Part shown: positions 10,095 to 19,123 of the stretch, in pieces
How positions within the stretch are numbered: the stretch's first letter is position 1
Layout: every line of letters begins with the position of its first letter
Assembly (NCBI RefSeq): GCF_017874415.1
Contig: NZ_JAGGLM010000005.1
Location: forward strand, 1-64,000
Length of the DNA: 64,000 nt
Direction of reading: 5' to 3'
Source: Clostridium algifaecis
GTDB taxonomy: Bacteria; Bacillota; Clostridia; Clostridiales; Clostridiaceae
Notes under the pieces: model-generated
The model's input: the letters and a program-made list of their open reading frames with translations, nothing else
What the model was told of the DNA's origin: nothing
The model's database searches: none
Translations under genes and position numbers: made by a program

Positions 10095-11561
10095 TTAACT
10101 ATTCTCAACCACTTTAATATATTCTACTTCAGGATCTTCTGTTCCTTGAACATAAAGACCTATATCTTTAAGCTGCCTTACGTAGTCAACTATTTCCTGA
10201 GTTATTTCTTCTCCAGGACACAAAATTGGAATTCCGGGAGGGTAAGCCATTAAAAATTCACCGCTTATCATTCCGACACTATCTTTTAAAAATACACTTT
10301 TCTTTTGAGAATTAAAAGCATCTCGTGGAATTTCGACTTGTTTTGGAATATCAGGTACATCCAAAAAATCAGACTTTTTAGATGTATTTCCAAAGTATTC
10401 GCTGCTTACCTCTTTAAGAGCCGATAGCAGAGCATCTATATTTTCTTTTGTATCTCCAAAAGAACCTACAGCCAGGACGTTATATATATCTGAAAGTTCC
10501 ATCTGAATGTGATATTTATTAGATAAAATCATGTCCAGATCATAACCTGTTATGCCTAAATCTCTGCAAGTTATAGTCATTTTTGTTGGATCAAGAGAAT
10601 ATACACCCTTGTTTCCTAATATTTCCTCTCCAAAGCAATACAGACCAGGAATTTTATTTATCTCTGATCTGGCATAGTTTGACAGACTTATAGCTTTGTT
10701 GAGTAAATCTTCGCCGTGAATAGCTATTTGTCTTCTTGCACAGTCAAGTGATGCCATTAATATATAAGAAGGTGATGTAGTTTGAAGCAGTGATAAAACC
10801 TGTTGAACCCTACGAACATCTATACGATTTGAATTAACATGCAAAAGTGAAGCCTGTGTTAGAGCACCTATTATTTTATGAGTACTTTGACAGCACATAT
10901 CACTTCCGGCTTCCATAGAAGACATTGGGAGCTTTTCATTGAATCCAAGGTGAGGACCGTGAGCTTCATCTACTATAAGAGGAATATCATAACTGTGCAC
11001 TATATCTGCTATTTTTTTAATATCAGTAGCTACACCATAATAGGTTGGGTTTATAATCAAAACGGCTTTAGCATCTTTGTTTTCTTCTAAAGTTTTAGAA
11101 ACTGTTTCAGGAGTAACTCCATGAGCAATACCTACTCTTTTATCAAGTTCAGGCTGCATATAAACAGGTACAGCTCCACTTAATATAATTCCTGCAGTTA
11201 TAGATTTATGCACATTTCTTGGTATAATAATCTTATCTCCAGAAGTTACTACAGACATAATCATTGCCTGAATTGCTCCAGAAGTTCCATGAATTGAAAA
11301 GAAAGCGGCATCTGATCCATAAGCATCTGCAGCCAGCTCTTGTGCTTTTTTTATTGGACCTGTAGGATGATGGAGGCTGTCAACTAATTTAAAGACTGTA
11401 ACATCTATTTTAAATGGATTTTCTCCCATAAAGTTTTTAAATTCTGTATCTGCACCTACACCTTTTTTATGGCCGGGAACGTGAAATGGTATAGTATTTC
11501 TATTTACATATTCCATTAATGCATCAAATAAAGGAGTTTCATTTTGATCTAATCTATACAC
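10095..11561 (-). CDS. Orn/Lys/Arg decarboxylase family PLP enzyme (SpeA-like)
   Basis: 488 residues, the length of the short Firmicute Orn/Lys/Arg decarboxylases such as B. subtilis SpeA, and lacking the N-terminal wing domain of the large enterobacterial forms. Visible motifs: NRNTIPFHVPGHKKG near the N-terminus, FSIHGTSGAIQAMI, VDEAHGPHLGF (PLP-binding Asp) and QSTHKIIGALTQ with the Schiff-base lysine. The C-terminal domain contains YPPGIPILCPGE. It probably feeds polyamine synthesis; arginine and lysine cannot be distinguished by eye. The start is GTG (MYRLDQNETPL) with GGAAGG 12 bases upstream. A terminator-like hairpin lies in its 5' leader. Confidence 0.9.
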   Translation of the reverse strand: MYRLDQNETPLFDALMEYVNRNTIPFHVPGHKKGVGADTEFKNFMGENPFKIDVTVFKLVDSLHHPTGPIKKAQELAADAYGSDAAFFSIHGTSGAIQAMIMSVVTSGDKIIIPRNVHKSITAGIILSGAVPVYMQPELDKRVGIAHGVTPETVSKTLEENKDAKAVLIINPTYYGVATDIKKIADIVHSYDIPLIVDEAHGPHLGFNEKLPMSSMEAGSDMCCQSTHKIIGALTQASLLHVNSNRIDVRRVQQVLSLLQTTSPSYILMASLDCARRQIAIHGEDLLNKAISLSNYARSEINKIPGLYCFGEEILGNKGVYSLDPTKMTITCRDLGITGYDLDMILSNKYHIQMELSDIYNVLAVGSFGDTKENIDALLSALKEVSSEYFGNTSKKSDFLDVPDIPKQVEIPRDAFNSQKKSVFLKDSVGMISGEFLMAYPPGIPILCPGEEITQEIVDYVRQLKDIGLYVQGTEDPEVEYIKVVENS

Positions 11562-11584
11562 CTTGATAATACACCTTCCTTCAT

Positions 11585-11621
11585 AAAAAGCCCTTTAACT
11601 GTTGAAATTAAAGGGCTTTTT
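11585..11621. terminator. Symmetric hairpin in the 5' leader of the decarboxylase
   Basis: A perfect 14-bp inverted repeat, AAAAAGCCCTTTAA (11585-11598) and TTAAAGGGCTTTTT (11608-11621), with a 9-base loop. It has a T-run on either strand, as an intrinsic terminator would. It lies between divergently transcribed genes and only 24 bases upstream of the decarboxylase GTG, so on that strand it would act as a leader attenuator. The rest of this 291-base gap is AT-rich; a TATAAT at 11767-11772 may serve the phosphoglucomutase gene. Confidence 0.65.
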
Positions 11622-11852
11622 ACAGTTATAAAAAACTAATACTATTATATGTTAATTGATTTATAAATTCAATAATATGATTAAATTTTGTTTGATAAAA
11701 TATGAATTAATTTTAATGTTAGTGTTAACAAAGATATATATGAGTGATTTTAAAGCATATTTATAGTATAATTGTAAATGTTAAATATTACATTGTGTGT
11801 TTAAACTTAAATATATTATATAGATTTATAATTAACTTTAGGGGGTAAAAAT

Positions 11853-13589
11853 ATGTATAGGGAAAAATATGAAAACTGGATTAACTCTTCATTTATTAGT
11901 GAAATGGAAAAAGAAGAACTAAAAAATATTAAAGATGAGAAAGAAATAGAGGACAGATTTTACAAAGATTTGGAATTTGGAACAGGTGGCCTTAGAGGTA
12001 TAATGGCAATGGGAACTAATAGAATTAATATTTATACCGTAAGAAAAGCAACACAGGGTCTGTCTGATTATTTACTAAACAGATATGCAGGGGGAGAAAA
12101 CATATCAGTTAGTATTGGTTATGATTCCAGATTAAATTCCAGAGAATTTGCACAAGCAGCTGCACTTAATTTATGTGCTAATGGTATAAAGGTAAATTTA
12201 TTTGATTCTTTAAGACCTACTCCAATGCTTTCGTATGCAGTTAGAGAGCTTAAGAGCAAAGCAGGCATAGTTATAACAGCATCTCACAACCCTAAACAAT
12301 ATAATGGTTATAAGGTCTATGGAGAAGATGGAGGACAGGTTACAGATGCTGCAGCAAAGGAGATACTCTCTTATATAGAAAAAATTGATGATATTTTCAG
12401 TGTTAAAACTATGAGTTTTGATAATGCAAGAGAAGAAAAGCTATTAAATATAATTGGAGAGGAAATCGATAAATCTTATATAGAAAAAGTAAAAAGTCTT
12501 GGAATAAGGAAGGAACTTATAAAGTCAAGGGCAGATGATCTAAAAATAATATATACTCCAATTCATGGAAGCGGCAATATACCTGTTAGAAGAACTTTAG
12601 GAGAGCTTGGTTATAAAAATATTTATGTAGTAAAAGAACAAGAAAAACCGGATGGAAATTTTCCAACGGCACAATATCCAAATCCTGAGGATCCTAAAGT
12701 ATTTAATATAGCTCTTGATATGGCTAAAGAAATAAAGCCGGATATAATATTTGGAACTGATCCTGATTGTGATAGAATTGGAGTTGTAGTTAAAAACGAA
12801 AATGGAGAGTATAAAACACTTACAGGAAACCAGACAGGTATCCTTTTAACACATTATATTCTTTCATCATTAAAGGAATTGAATGCAATCCCTAAAAATG
12901 GAGCCATAATAAAGACAATAGTTACAACTGAAGCAGCAGCTAAGATAGCAGAAGACTATGGAGTTAAAATAATTGATGTACTCACAGGATTTAAATATAT
13001 AGGAGAAAAAGTAAAAGAGTTTAATAAAAATGGAGAACATAAATTTTTATTTGGATTTGAAGAAAGTTATGGATATTTAGCAGGTGATTTTGTAAGGGAT
13101 AAGGATGCAGTAATAGCATCTACACTTATATGTGAAATGGCACTTTATTATAAAACTAAAGGAATAAATCTTTATGAGGCACTTATGAATCTTTACAAAA
13201 AATATGGATTTTATAAAGAAAAGCTTATATCCGTAGAACTTAAAGGAAAAGAAGGACATGAAAAAATTGAAAATGTAATGCAGTATTTAAGACATTCTAT
13301 GAAGAATAAGCTGGATAACATTAAGATAGTCAAGAAATTGGATTACAAATTGAGTTTAGAAAAAAATCTGATAAATATAACTGAAAGACCTATAAGCCTT
13401 CCTAAATCAAATGTGCTTAAATTTATTTTAGAGGATAAATCATGGTTTGTAGTGAGACCTTCAGGAACAGAGCCTAAAATAAAGTTGTATCTTTCTGTAA
13501 TAGGCAGCAGCATGGATGATGCTGATAATAAAATGGAAATTTTCAAAAGTAAGATTGAAGAAATATTTCATGAAGCATATAATGGCTAA
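11853..13589 (+). CDS. Phospho-sugar mutase (alpha-phosphoglucomutase type)
   Basis: 578 residues, matching the Bacillus PgcA-type phosphoglucomutases. Catalytic phosphoserine loop TASHNPKQYNGYK with Ser144; metal-binding DPDCDR with Asp303, Asp305 and Asp307; sugar-binding FEESYGY; phosphate-binding RPSGTEPKIKLY near the C-terminus. It interconverts glucose-6-P and glucose-1-P, the substrate of GalU encoded downstream, and so feeds the polysaccharide locus. The ATG has AGGGGG upstream. Phosphomannomutase activity cannot be excluded from sequence alone. Confidence 0.93.
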   Translation: MYREKYENWINSSFISEMEKEELKNIKDEKEIEDRFYKDLEFGTGGLRGIMAMGTNRINIYTVRKATQGLSDYLLNRYAGGENISVSIGYDSRLNSREFAQAAALNLCANGIKVNLFDSLRPTPMLSYAVRELKSKAGIVITASHNPKQYNGYKVYGEDGGQVTDAAAKEILSYIEKIDDIFSVKTMSFDNAREEKLLNIIGEEIDKSYIEKVKSLGIRKELIKSRADDLKIIYTPIHGSGNIPVRRTLGELGYKNIYVVKEQEKPDGNFPTAQYPNPEDPKVFNIALDMAKEIKPDIIFGTDPDCDRIGVVVKNENGEYKTLTGNQTGILLTHYILSSLKELNAIPKNGAIIKTIVTTEAAAKIAEDYGVKIIDVLTGFKYIGEKVKEFNKNGEHKFLFGFEESYGYLAGDFVRDKDAVIASTLICEMALYYKTKGINLYEALMNLYKKYGFYKEKLISVELKGKEGHEKIENVMQYLRHSMKNKLDNIKIVKKLDYKLSLEKNLINITERPISLPKSNVLKFILEDKSWFVVRPSGTEPKIKLYLSVIGSSMDDADNKMEIFKSKIEEIFHEAYNG

Positions 13590-13620
13590 TAATAAATATT
13601 AAAAAATACAGGTGAAGTTT

Positions 13621-14700
13621 ATGAATATAATAACACAATTTAAAAATAAATTATCAAATATGTTATTTCTCGAAATAGATACTAAGAATTTAAATAAAAT
13701 TTTTAATGTACAATTTGAAGAAGATATATATGTACCGGTGAATTCTAAAAAAGTAATTGATAGTGTTAGAACTAAAAACAATATGGATAAAATTCCTGTA
13801 GGATTTTTTATAGAAGGTATGTTTTATGTAATGGGAGCAGATAAAGATTTTAAATATAATCATTATTATGAAAATATACTAAAAAATAGATCTAATAGTA
13901 CGGAATTTATTAAAGGCGTAATAGCAGACAAAGTAAAAAATAAAGAATATGAAGATTCCTATCTGCTTCTTAAGGGATTACTTAATATTGAAAATACTAA
14001 AGAAACATATGATAAAATAATATTAATAGTTGATTATATGAGAAGAAGTGATAGCAGCTATAAGGATGAAGAGCTGGGGATACTTGAAAAAGCTGAGAGC
14101 ATAGAAAATTATGCTCTCCCATATTTTTATCATGCTATAATTGAAAAAGAGACAGGGGATTGTGAGAAAGCACTTTTTTATATAAACAGTTATATATCAA
14201 AGGGAGGGGAAGAAACTTTAGAGGTTTCAGATTTTAAAGAATCTGTTAAATCAGTAGTAGATTTTGATAATGGCAAAGAAATCTTAAATGAAAATCCTGA
14301 AAAGGCACTTAAAATTCTCATACCTCTAATAGATATTTTTGGTGATCATCCTTCGCTTTATTATTATATAGCGGTAGGCTACAGAATGCTCGCAAATTAT
14401 GAAAAAGCCATATATTACTTAAATGAAGCACTTTCTATAGATAGCAGTATGGTGGAAGTCATAAATGAAATGGGAATAAATTATGCATCTATAGGAGACT
14501 ATAAAACAGCTATTGCCTATCTTAGAAAAGCTTTTGAAGCGACTAAATCTGTTGAGATATGTACTAATTTAGTGATGTGCTATTTAAATTCTGGTGATTT
14601 AGATAACGCAAGGACTCATTTTGAATTGGCAAAAAAACTTGATCCTGATGATGAAATAGTTAAAGAACTTGAAGATACATTAAAAAAGTTAAAGCATTAA
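13621..14700 (+). CDS. TPR-repeat protein of unknown function
   Basis: About 359 residues from ATG 13621, which has AGGTG 6 bases upstream; the frame also opens at GTG 13612, inside that ribosome site. There is no signal peptide or membrane segment. The N-terminal half is unrecognised. The C-terminal third is a run of tetratricopeptide repeats: LYYYIAVGYRMLANYEKAIYYL, a following helix pair with MGINYASIGDYKTAIAYL, then a third repeat ending near LDPDDE. TPRs usually bind proteins. It lies between phosphoglucomutase and galU, so it may scaffold or regulate this sugar-nucleotide operon; no specific function is supported. Confidence 0.85.
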   Translation: MNIITQFKNKLSNMLFLEIDTKNLNKIFNVQFEEDIYVPVNSKKVIDSVRTKNNMDKIPVGFFIEGMFYVMGADKDFKYNHYYENILKNRSNSTEFIKGVIADKVKNKEYEDSYLLLKGLLNIENTKETYDKIILIVDYMRRSDSSYKDEELGILEKAESIENYALPYFYHAIIEKETGDCEKALFYINSYISKGGEETLEVSDFKESVKSVVDFDNGKEILNENPEKALKILIPLIDIFGDHPSLYYYIAVGYRMLANYEKAIYYLNEALSIDSSMVEVINEMGINYASIGDYKTAIAYLRKAFEATKSVEICTNLVMCYLNSGDLDNARTHFELAKKLDPDDEIVKELEDTLKKLKH

Positions 14701-14747
14701 ATATAGTTATTATCATTAAATGATGATTGATGAAGGGAGATTTTATT

Positions 14748-15677
14748 TTGAAGGTAAAAAAGGCAATAATACCGGCAGCAGGACTTGGAACCAGATTCCT
14801 TCCAGCAACTAAAGCTCAACCTAAGGAAATGCTGCCAATAGTTGATAAACCTACAATACAATATATTATAGAGGAAGCTGTAGCGTCTGGAATTGAGGAA
14901 ATTCTTATAATTACAGGCAGAAACAAGAGAGCTATAGAGGATCATTTTGATAAATCTGTAGAACTTGAAAAAGAGCTGGAGCTTCATGGAAAAACTGAAC
15001 TGTTGAATTTAGTTCAAAAAATATCAAATATGGTCGACATCTATTATATAAGACAGAAGGAACCGAAGGGACTTGGTCATGCTATAAGTTGTGCTGAAAC
15101 TTTTGTTGGAAATGAACCATTTGCTGTAATGCTTGGCGATGATGTAGTTGACAGCAGTATTCCTTGTTTAAAGCAGCTTATAGATTGTTATGATGAATAT
15201 AAAACCTCTATTATAGGGGTGCAGGAAGTACCTAAAGAAGATGTATATAAATATGGTATAGTTAGAGGTATGTATATAGAAGACAGGGTATACAAGGTCA
15301 AGGGGTTGGTTGAAAAACCAAAGGTAGAAGAATCACCTTCAAATATAGCAATACTTGGCAGATATATAATAACTCCATCTATATTTAAAATACTTAAGAA
15401 CACCATTCCTGGAAAGGGAGGAGAAATTCAACTTACGGATGCACTTAGAACTCTTGTAAAAACAGAGGCCATGTATGCTTATAATTTTAAAGGAAGAAGA
15501 TATGATGTTGGTGATAAATTGGGATTCCTTCAGGCCACTGTAGAATACGCCCTCAAGAGAGACGAATTGAAAAAACCTTTTATGAAATATCTTATGAATT
15601 TAAAGGATACGGATTTATTCAAAAAAGTAAACAAAGAAGTAATAGATGGAACTGGTAAAAATAAGTTTACAAATTGA
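14748..15677 (+). CDS. galU: UTP--glucose-1-phosphate uridylyltransferase
   Basis: Makes UDP-glucose from UTP and glucose-1-phosphate. The N-terminus KKAIIPAAGLGTRFLPATKA is the GalU nucleotide-binding signature; LPIVDKPTIQYIIEEA, LGDDVV and FKGRRYDVGDKLGFLQA are further GalU motifs. The preferred start is TTG 14748, 8 bases after AGGGAG, giving about 310 residues; starting at TTG 14727 or ATG 14730 would put the ribosome site inside the coding region. It follows phosphoglucomutase in the same orientation and precedes the polysaccharide genes. Confidence 0.95.
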   Translation: MKVKKAIIPAAGLGTRFLPATKAQPKEMLPIVDKPTIQYIIEEAVASGIEEILIITGRNKRAIEDHFDKSVELEKELELHGKTELLNLVQKISNMVDIYYIRQKEPKGLGHAISCAETFVGNEPFAVMLGDDVVDSSIPCLKQLIDCYDEYKTSIIGVQEVPKEDVYKYGIVRGMYIEDRVYKVKGLVEKPKVEESPSNIAILGRYIITPSIFKILKNTIPGKGGEIQLTDALRTLVKTEAMYAYNFKGRRYDVGDKLGFLQATVEYALKRDELKKPFMKYLMNLKDTDLFKKVNKEVIDGTGKNKFTN

Positions 15678-15689
15678 TGAATAAAAATA

Positions 15690-17628
15690 TATTGAATAAT
15701 TTTGTTTATGATGTAAAATAGAAAAAGGGAGATTAATGAAAGAAAATAGAAAAATAACAGTAGGAAGTGTTTAAATGCAGGAAGACAGGAAGCTTATTAT
15801 ATACGATGCGGTATTGCTCGCAGTTTCACTGTATCTGGCCATACTGCTTAGGTTTAATTTTAGTATGCCGGCTGAATACATGGGATTTTTAAAATTGTCC
15901 ATAGTTCCGGTAATAGTAATAACGCTTGTATTTAACAAGTTTTTTAAGTTATATAGCAGCATATGGAAATATGCCTCCGTGGAGGAGCTGGTATCTGTTA
16001 TATATTCTGTTTCACTATCAAACATTATATTTGTACTCTACAGCTATATCATAAGTTTTAAGTTTTTGGAGAACAGGTATTACAGGTTTCCTTTTTCAGT
16101 GCATATAATATTCTGGATACTGTCTGTAGTTATACTTGGAGGCACCAGATTTTTACTGAGGATGTTCGAGCAGGGCAGCAGAGAACAGCCGGCAGCTGGA
16201 AAGAAAATTTGCAGGAAGAGTAAGAAACTGCTTATAATAGGTGCAGGAGATGCGGCAGCAATGCTGGTGAAGGAGATAAAGAGGCACAGCAATTTAAACT
16301 ATGATATAAAAGGGCTTATAGATGATGACCTCTCAAAGAAGGGAAAATTGATAAGCGGTATAGAGGTCCTTGGCGGAAGGGACGATATAATAAGAGTATG
16401 CAGTGAAAAAGGTATAGAGGAGATAATAATAGCGATACCTTCGGTTGATATGCAGAGGAAGAAGAAAATAATAAATATCTGCAAGGAGACAGAATGTAAA
16501 TTGAAGATTTTACCCGGTATATACGAGATAGTAGACGGAAGGGTAAATATAAGCAAACTCAGGGATGTAAATATAGAGGACCTGCTTGGCAGGGAAGAGG
16601 TAAAACTAAACAGCGATAATATAAACAGGTACATAAAAGATAAAGTTATACTGGTAACTGGCGGAGGCGGGTCTATAGGTTCTGAGCTGTGCAGGCAGAT
16701 AGCAAAGTTCAAGCCACGTGAGCTTCTGATACTGGATATATATGAAAATAACGTGTATGATGTTCAGATGGAGCTAAACTATAACCACCCCGAACTCAAC
16801 AAGAAGGTAATAATAGCATCAATAAGGGACATTGACAAAATGAGGGAGGTATTCAGGGACTTCAGGCCGGATGTTGTGTTCCATGCGGCGGCACACAAAC
16901 ACGTTCCGCTTATGGAGATGAACCCTGGAGAGGCAGTAAAGAACAATATAATAGGAACGTACAATGTGCTTAAGTGCTGCAGTGAATTCAGCGTTAAGAA
17001 GTTTGTGCAGATAAGCACGGACAAGGCAGTAAACCCAACGAATATAATGGGTGCGACAAAGAGGTTCTGTGAGATGATGGTTCAAGCCTTTGACGAAGTG
17101 AGCAGTACGGAGTACGTGGCAGTAAGGTTTGGAAATGTGCTTGGAAGCAACGGTTCTGTAATACCGCTTTTCAAGAAACAGATAGCCCACGGCGGACCTG
17201 TGACGGTAACACACCCTGAAATAAACAGGTTTTTTATGACGATACCGGAGGCAGCGCAGCTGGTAATACAGGCAGGAGCCATAGCAAACGGAGGGGAAAT
17301 CTTTGTGCTTGACATGGGTAAGCCTGTAAAAATAGCTGACCTTGCGAGAGATTTGATAACACTTTCTGGATATAAACCAGATGAGGAGATAAAAATAGAG
17401 TATACAGGGCTTAGACCGGGTGAAAAACTGTATGAGGAACTTCTGATGGATGAAATAGCGCTTACATCTACAGAACACAAGAAGATATTTGTAGAGAAGC
17501 CAAACAAAATAGACATCAAGTATATTGAAGATTCCATAGATGAATTCAGGAAGGTTTCACATGACGGTGACAGGGAACAGATATTCAAGCTTATGGAACA
17601 GAAGGTACCAACTTATACTAGAAAGAAA
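15690..17628 (+). repeat. 1,939-bp direct repeat, copy 1
   Basis: The stretch starting TATTGAATAATTTTG and ending ACTAGAAAGAAA is repeated in the same orientation at 31865-33803, exactly 16,175 bases downstream. All six frames that I could compare translate identically, so the copies look perfect at the nucleotide level. The repeat contains the complete upstream region, a 12-codon leader frame and all but the last few codons of the dehydratase gene. No inverted repeats, target-site duplication or transposase is visible at its edges. Confidence 0.95.
15736..15774 (+). CDS. 12-codon leader ORF before the dehydratase (copy 1)
   Basis: ATG at 15736 with an AAGGGAG ribosome site reads MKENRKITVGSV and stops at TAA 15772-15774, immediately followed in the same frame by the ATG of the dehydratase. 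The downstream gene has its own AGGAAG inside this small frame. The arrangement suggests translational coupling or a decayed N-terminal extension. Expression is unproven. Confidence 0.4.
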   Translation: MKENRKITVGSV

Positions 17629-17649
17629 AATGAAAAAGAATCTGCATAA
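15775..17649 (+). CDS. Membrane UDP-sugar 4,6-dehydratase (CapD/WbpM/PglF family), copy 1
   Basis: 624 residues. About four N-terminal membrane helices (10-130) are followed by a Rossmann CoA-binding-like domain (LLIIGAGDAAAMLV) and an extended-SDR domain with TGGGGSIGS at 295-303. The catalytic site reads STDKAVNPTNIMGATK, with Met425 replacing the usual Tyr and Lys429 conserved, the S-M-K triad of WbpM-type UDP-GlcNAc 4,6-dehydratases. The product would be a 4-keto-6-deoxy sugar nucleotide; no matching 4-ketoreductase or aminotransferase is in the window. Its codon use is richer in G and C (GGC, GCG, AGG, CCG) than that of its neighbours. This copy ends KNEKESA; copy 2 differs only after the shared RKK. 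Confidence 0.93.
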   Translation: MQEDRKLIIYDAVLLAVSLYLAILLRFNFSMPAEYMGFLKLSIVPVIVITLVFNKFFKLYSSIWKYASVEELVSVIYSVSLSNIIFVLYSYIISFKFLENRYYRFPFSVHIIFWILSVVILGGTRFLLRMFEQGSREQPAAGKKICRKSKKLLIIGAGDAAAMLVKEIKRHSNLNYDIKGLIDDDLSKKGKLISGIEVLGGRDDIIRVCSEKGIEEIIIAIPSVDMQRKKKIINICKETECKLKILPGIYEIVDGRVNISKLRDVNIEDLLGREEVKLNSDNINRYIKDKVILVTGGGGSIGSELCRQIAKFKPRELLILDIYENNVYDVQMELNYNHPELNKKVIIASIRDIDKMREVFRDFRPDVVFHAAAHKHVPLMEMNPGEAVKNNIIGTYNVLKCCSEFSVKKFVQISTDKAVNPTNIMGATKRFCEMMVQAFDEVSSTEYVAVRFGNVLGSNGSVIPLFKKQIAHGGPVTVTHPEINRFFMTIPEAAQLVIQAGAIANGGEIFVLDMGKPVKIADLARDLITLSGYKPDEEIKIEYTGLRPGEKLYEELLMDEIALTSTEHKKIFVEKPNKIDIKYIEDSIDEFRKVSHDGDREQIFKLMEQKVPTYTRKKNEKESA

Positions 17650-17714
17650 AATAATTTATTGAAATAATAAGTTATATAAAATTATAGATGTACTTTAAAC
17701 TAGGAGGAAAAACA

Positions 17715-19034
17715 ATGTCACAATTAAAAGATGAATTGATTTCAAAATTAAATAATAAAACTGCTAAATTAGGAGTTGTAGGACTTGGTTATGTAGGTCT
17801 TCCACTGGCAGTAGAAAAAGCAAAAGCAGGATATGATGTTATAGGATTTGATGTTCAAGATAAAAAGGTAAAAATGGTAAATGAAGGGCATAACTATATA
17901 GGAGATGTTGTAGATACAGATCTTGCTAAATTGGTTAAGGAAGGAAAACTTAAAGCAACTACTGATTTTAGTTTTGTAAAAGATGTAGATACAGTATCTA
18001 TATCAGTGCCAACACCACTTGATGTGTATAAACAGCCAGACTTATCTTATGTGGTTAATTCAACTAAAAGTGTGGCAAAATATATTCATAGAGGAATGCT
18101 TATAGTGCTTGAAAGCACAACATATCCTGGAACAACAGAAGAAGTATTAAAGCCAATACTTGAAGAGAGTGGGCTGAAGTGTGGAAAGGACTTTTTCCTG
18201 GCATTTTCACCAGAGAGAGTTGATCCAGGTAACAAGAAATATAAAACTAAGAATACTCCAAAGGTAGTAGGAGGATGCACACCGGAATGTACAGAGGTAG
18301 CAGCAACATTATATAGAAGTGTACTTCAAAATGATGTATTTCCAGTTTCATCTCCAGCCATAGCTGAAATGGAAAAGATACTTGAGAATACATTTAGAAA
18401 TATAAATATAGGACTTATAAATGAAATGGCAGTTTTATGTAATAGAATGAATATAGATATATGGGAAGTAATAGAAGCTGCTAAAACCAAGCCTTACGGT
18501 TTTATGCCATTTTATCCAGGGCCAGGACTTGGAGGACATTGTATACCACTCGATCCATTCTATCTTTCATGGAAAGCAAAAGAATATGATTTCCATACTA
18601 AACTTATAGAAGCATCAGGTGATATAAATGATTCTATGCCATCTTTTGTAGTAGATAATGCAATGAAGCTTTTAAATAAATATGAGAAAAAAGCTATGAA
18701 TGGTGCAAAGGTACTTCTTTTAGGTGTGGCTTATAAAAATGATATAGATGATATGAGAGAGTCACCAGCACTTAAAGTTATAGAGCATTTAGAGGCTAAT
18801 GGTGCTGATCTTATGATAAATGATCCATTTATACCAAAATTCAAACATAAAGATAAGGAATATAATACTGTAGATTGGAAAGAAGTAATAGATGATTCAG
18901 ATATCGTAATTATAACTACAAATCATAGCTGCTATGACTATGAAGAAATTGTTAAAAGGGCAAAACTTGTATATGATACAAGGAATGCAACTAAGGATGT
19001 TAAAAATAATAGAAATAAAATTCATAAACTATAA
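17715..19034 (+). CDS. UDP-N-acetylhexosamine 6-dehydrogenase (WbpA/WecC family)
   Basis: Nucleotide-sugar dehydrogenase of about 439 residues. NAD site GVVGLGYVGLPLAVEKA near residue 20; central dimerisation helix AEMEKILENTFRNINIGL; catalytic Cys276 in GLGGHCIPLDP. The start is ATG 17715 after TAGGAGG, not the upstream ATG at 17688. With the Gfo/Idh oxidoreductase, acetyltransferase and WbpI-like epimerase nearby, the likely reaction is UDP-GlcNAc to UDP-GlcNAc uronic acid (WbpA/WlbA-pathway entry); the ManNAc-specific WecC alternative is less favoured by context. It is the first gene of block A. Confidence 0.92.
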   Translation: MSQLKDELISKLNNKTAKLGVVGLGYVGLPLAVEKAKAGYDVIGFDVQDKKVKMVNEGHNYIGDVVDTDLAKLVKEGKLKATTDFSFVKDVDTVSISVPTPLDVYKQPDLSYVVNSTKSVAKYIHRGMLIVLESTTYPGTTEEVLKPILEESGLKCGKDFFLAFSPERVDPGNKKYKTKNTPKVVGGCTPECTEVAATLYRSVLQNDVFPVSSPAIAEMEKILENTFRNINIGLINEMAVLCNRMNIDIWEVIEAAKTKPYGFMPFYPGPGLGGHCIPLDPFYLSWKAKEYDFHTKLIEASGDINDSMPSFVVDNAMKLLNKYEKKAMNGAKVLLLGVAYKNDIDDMRESPALKVIEHLEANGADLMINDPFIPKFKHKDKEYNTVDWKEVIDDSDIVIITTNHSCYDYEEIVKRAKLVYDTRNATKDVKNNRNKIHKL

Positions 19035-19056
19035 TAGAAATAGTGAATATTATAAT

Positions 19057-19081
19057 ATAAGTCCTAGTTTATAGGGCTTAT
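19057..19081 (+). terminator. Weak hairpin after the UDP-sugar dehydrogenase
   Basis: ATAAGTCCTA (19057-19066) pairs over 10 positions, one G-U, with TAGGGCTTAT (19072-19081) around a 5-base loop. There is no good T-run, so it may be a processing or partial-termination site inside the operon. Confidence 0.4.
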
Positions 19082-19123
19082 ATTATTGAAAAATTAAATC
19101 TGGATATTGATAGGGGTGCTTTT

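Noticed and set aside
16819-17478. A 219-codon minus-strand ORF opposite the dehydratase (and its twin at 32994-33653).
   Set aside because: It is antisense to a highly conserved gene, has Cys/Arg/Tyr/His-rich shadow composition and no ribosome site. Its recurrence is only due to the duplication.
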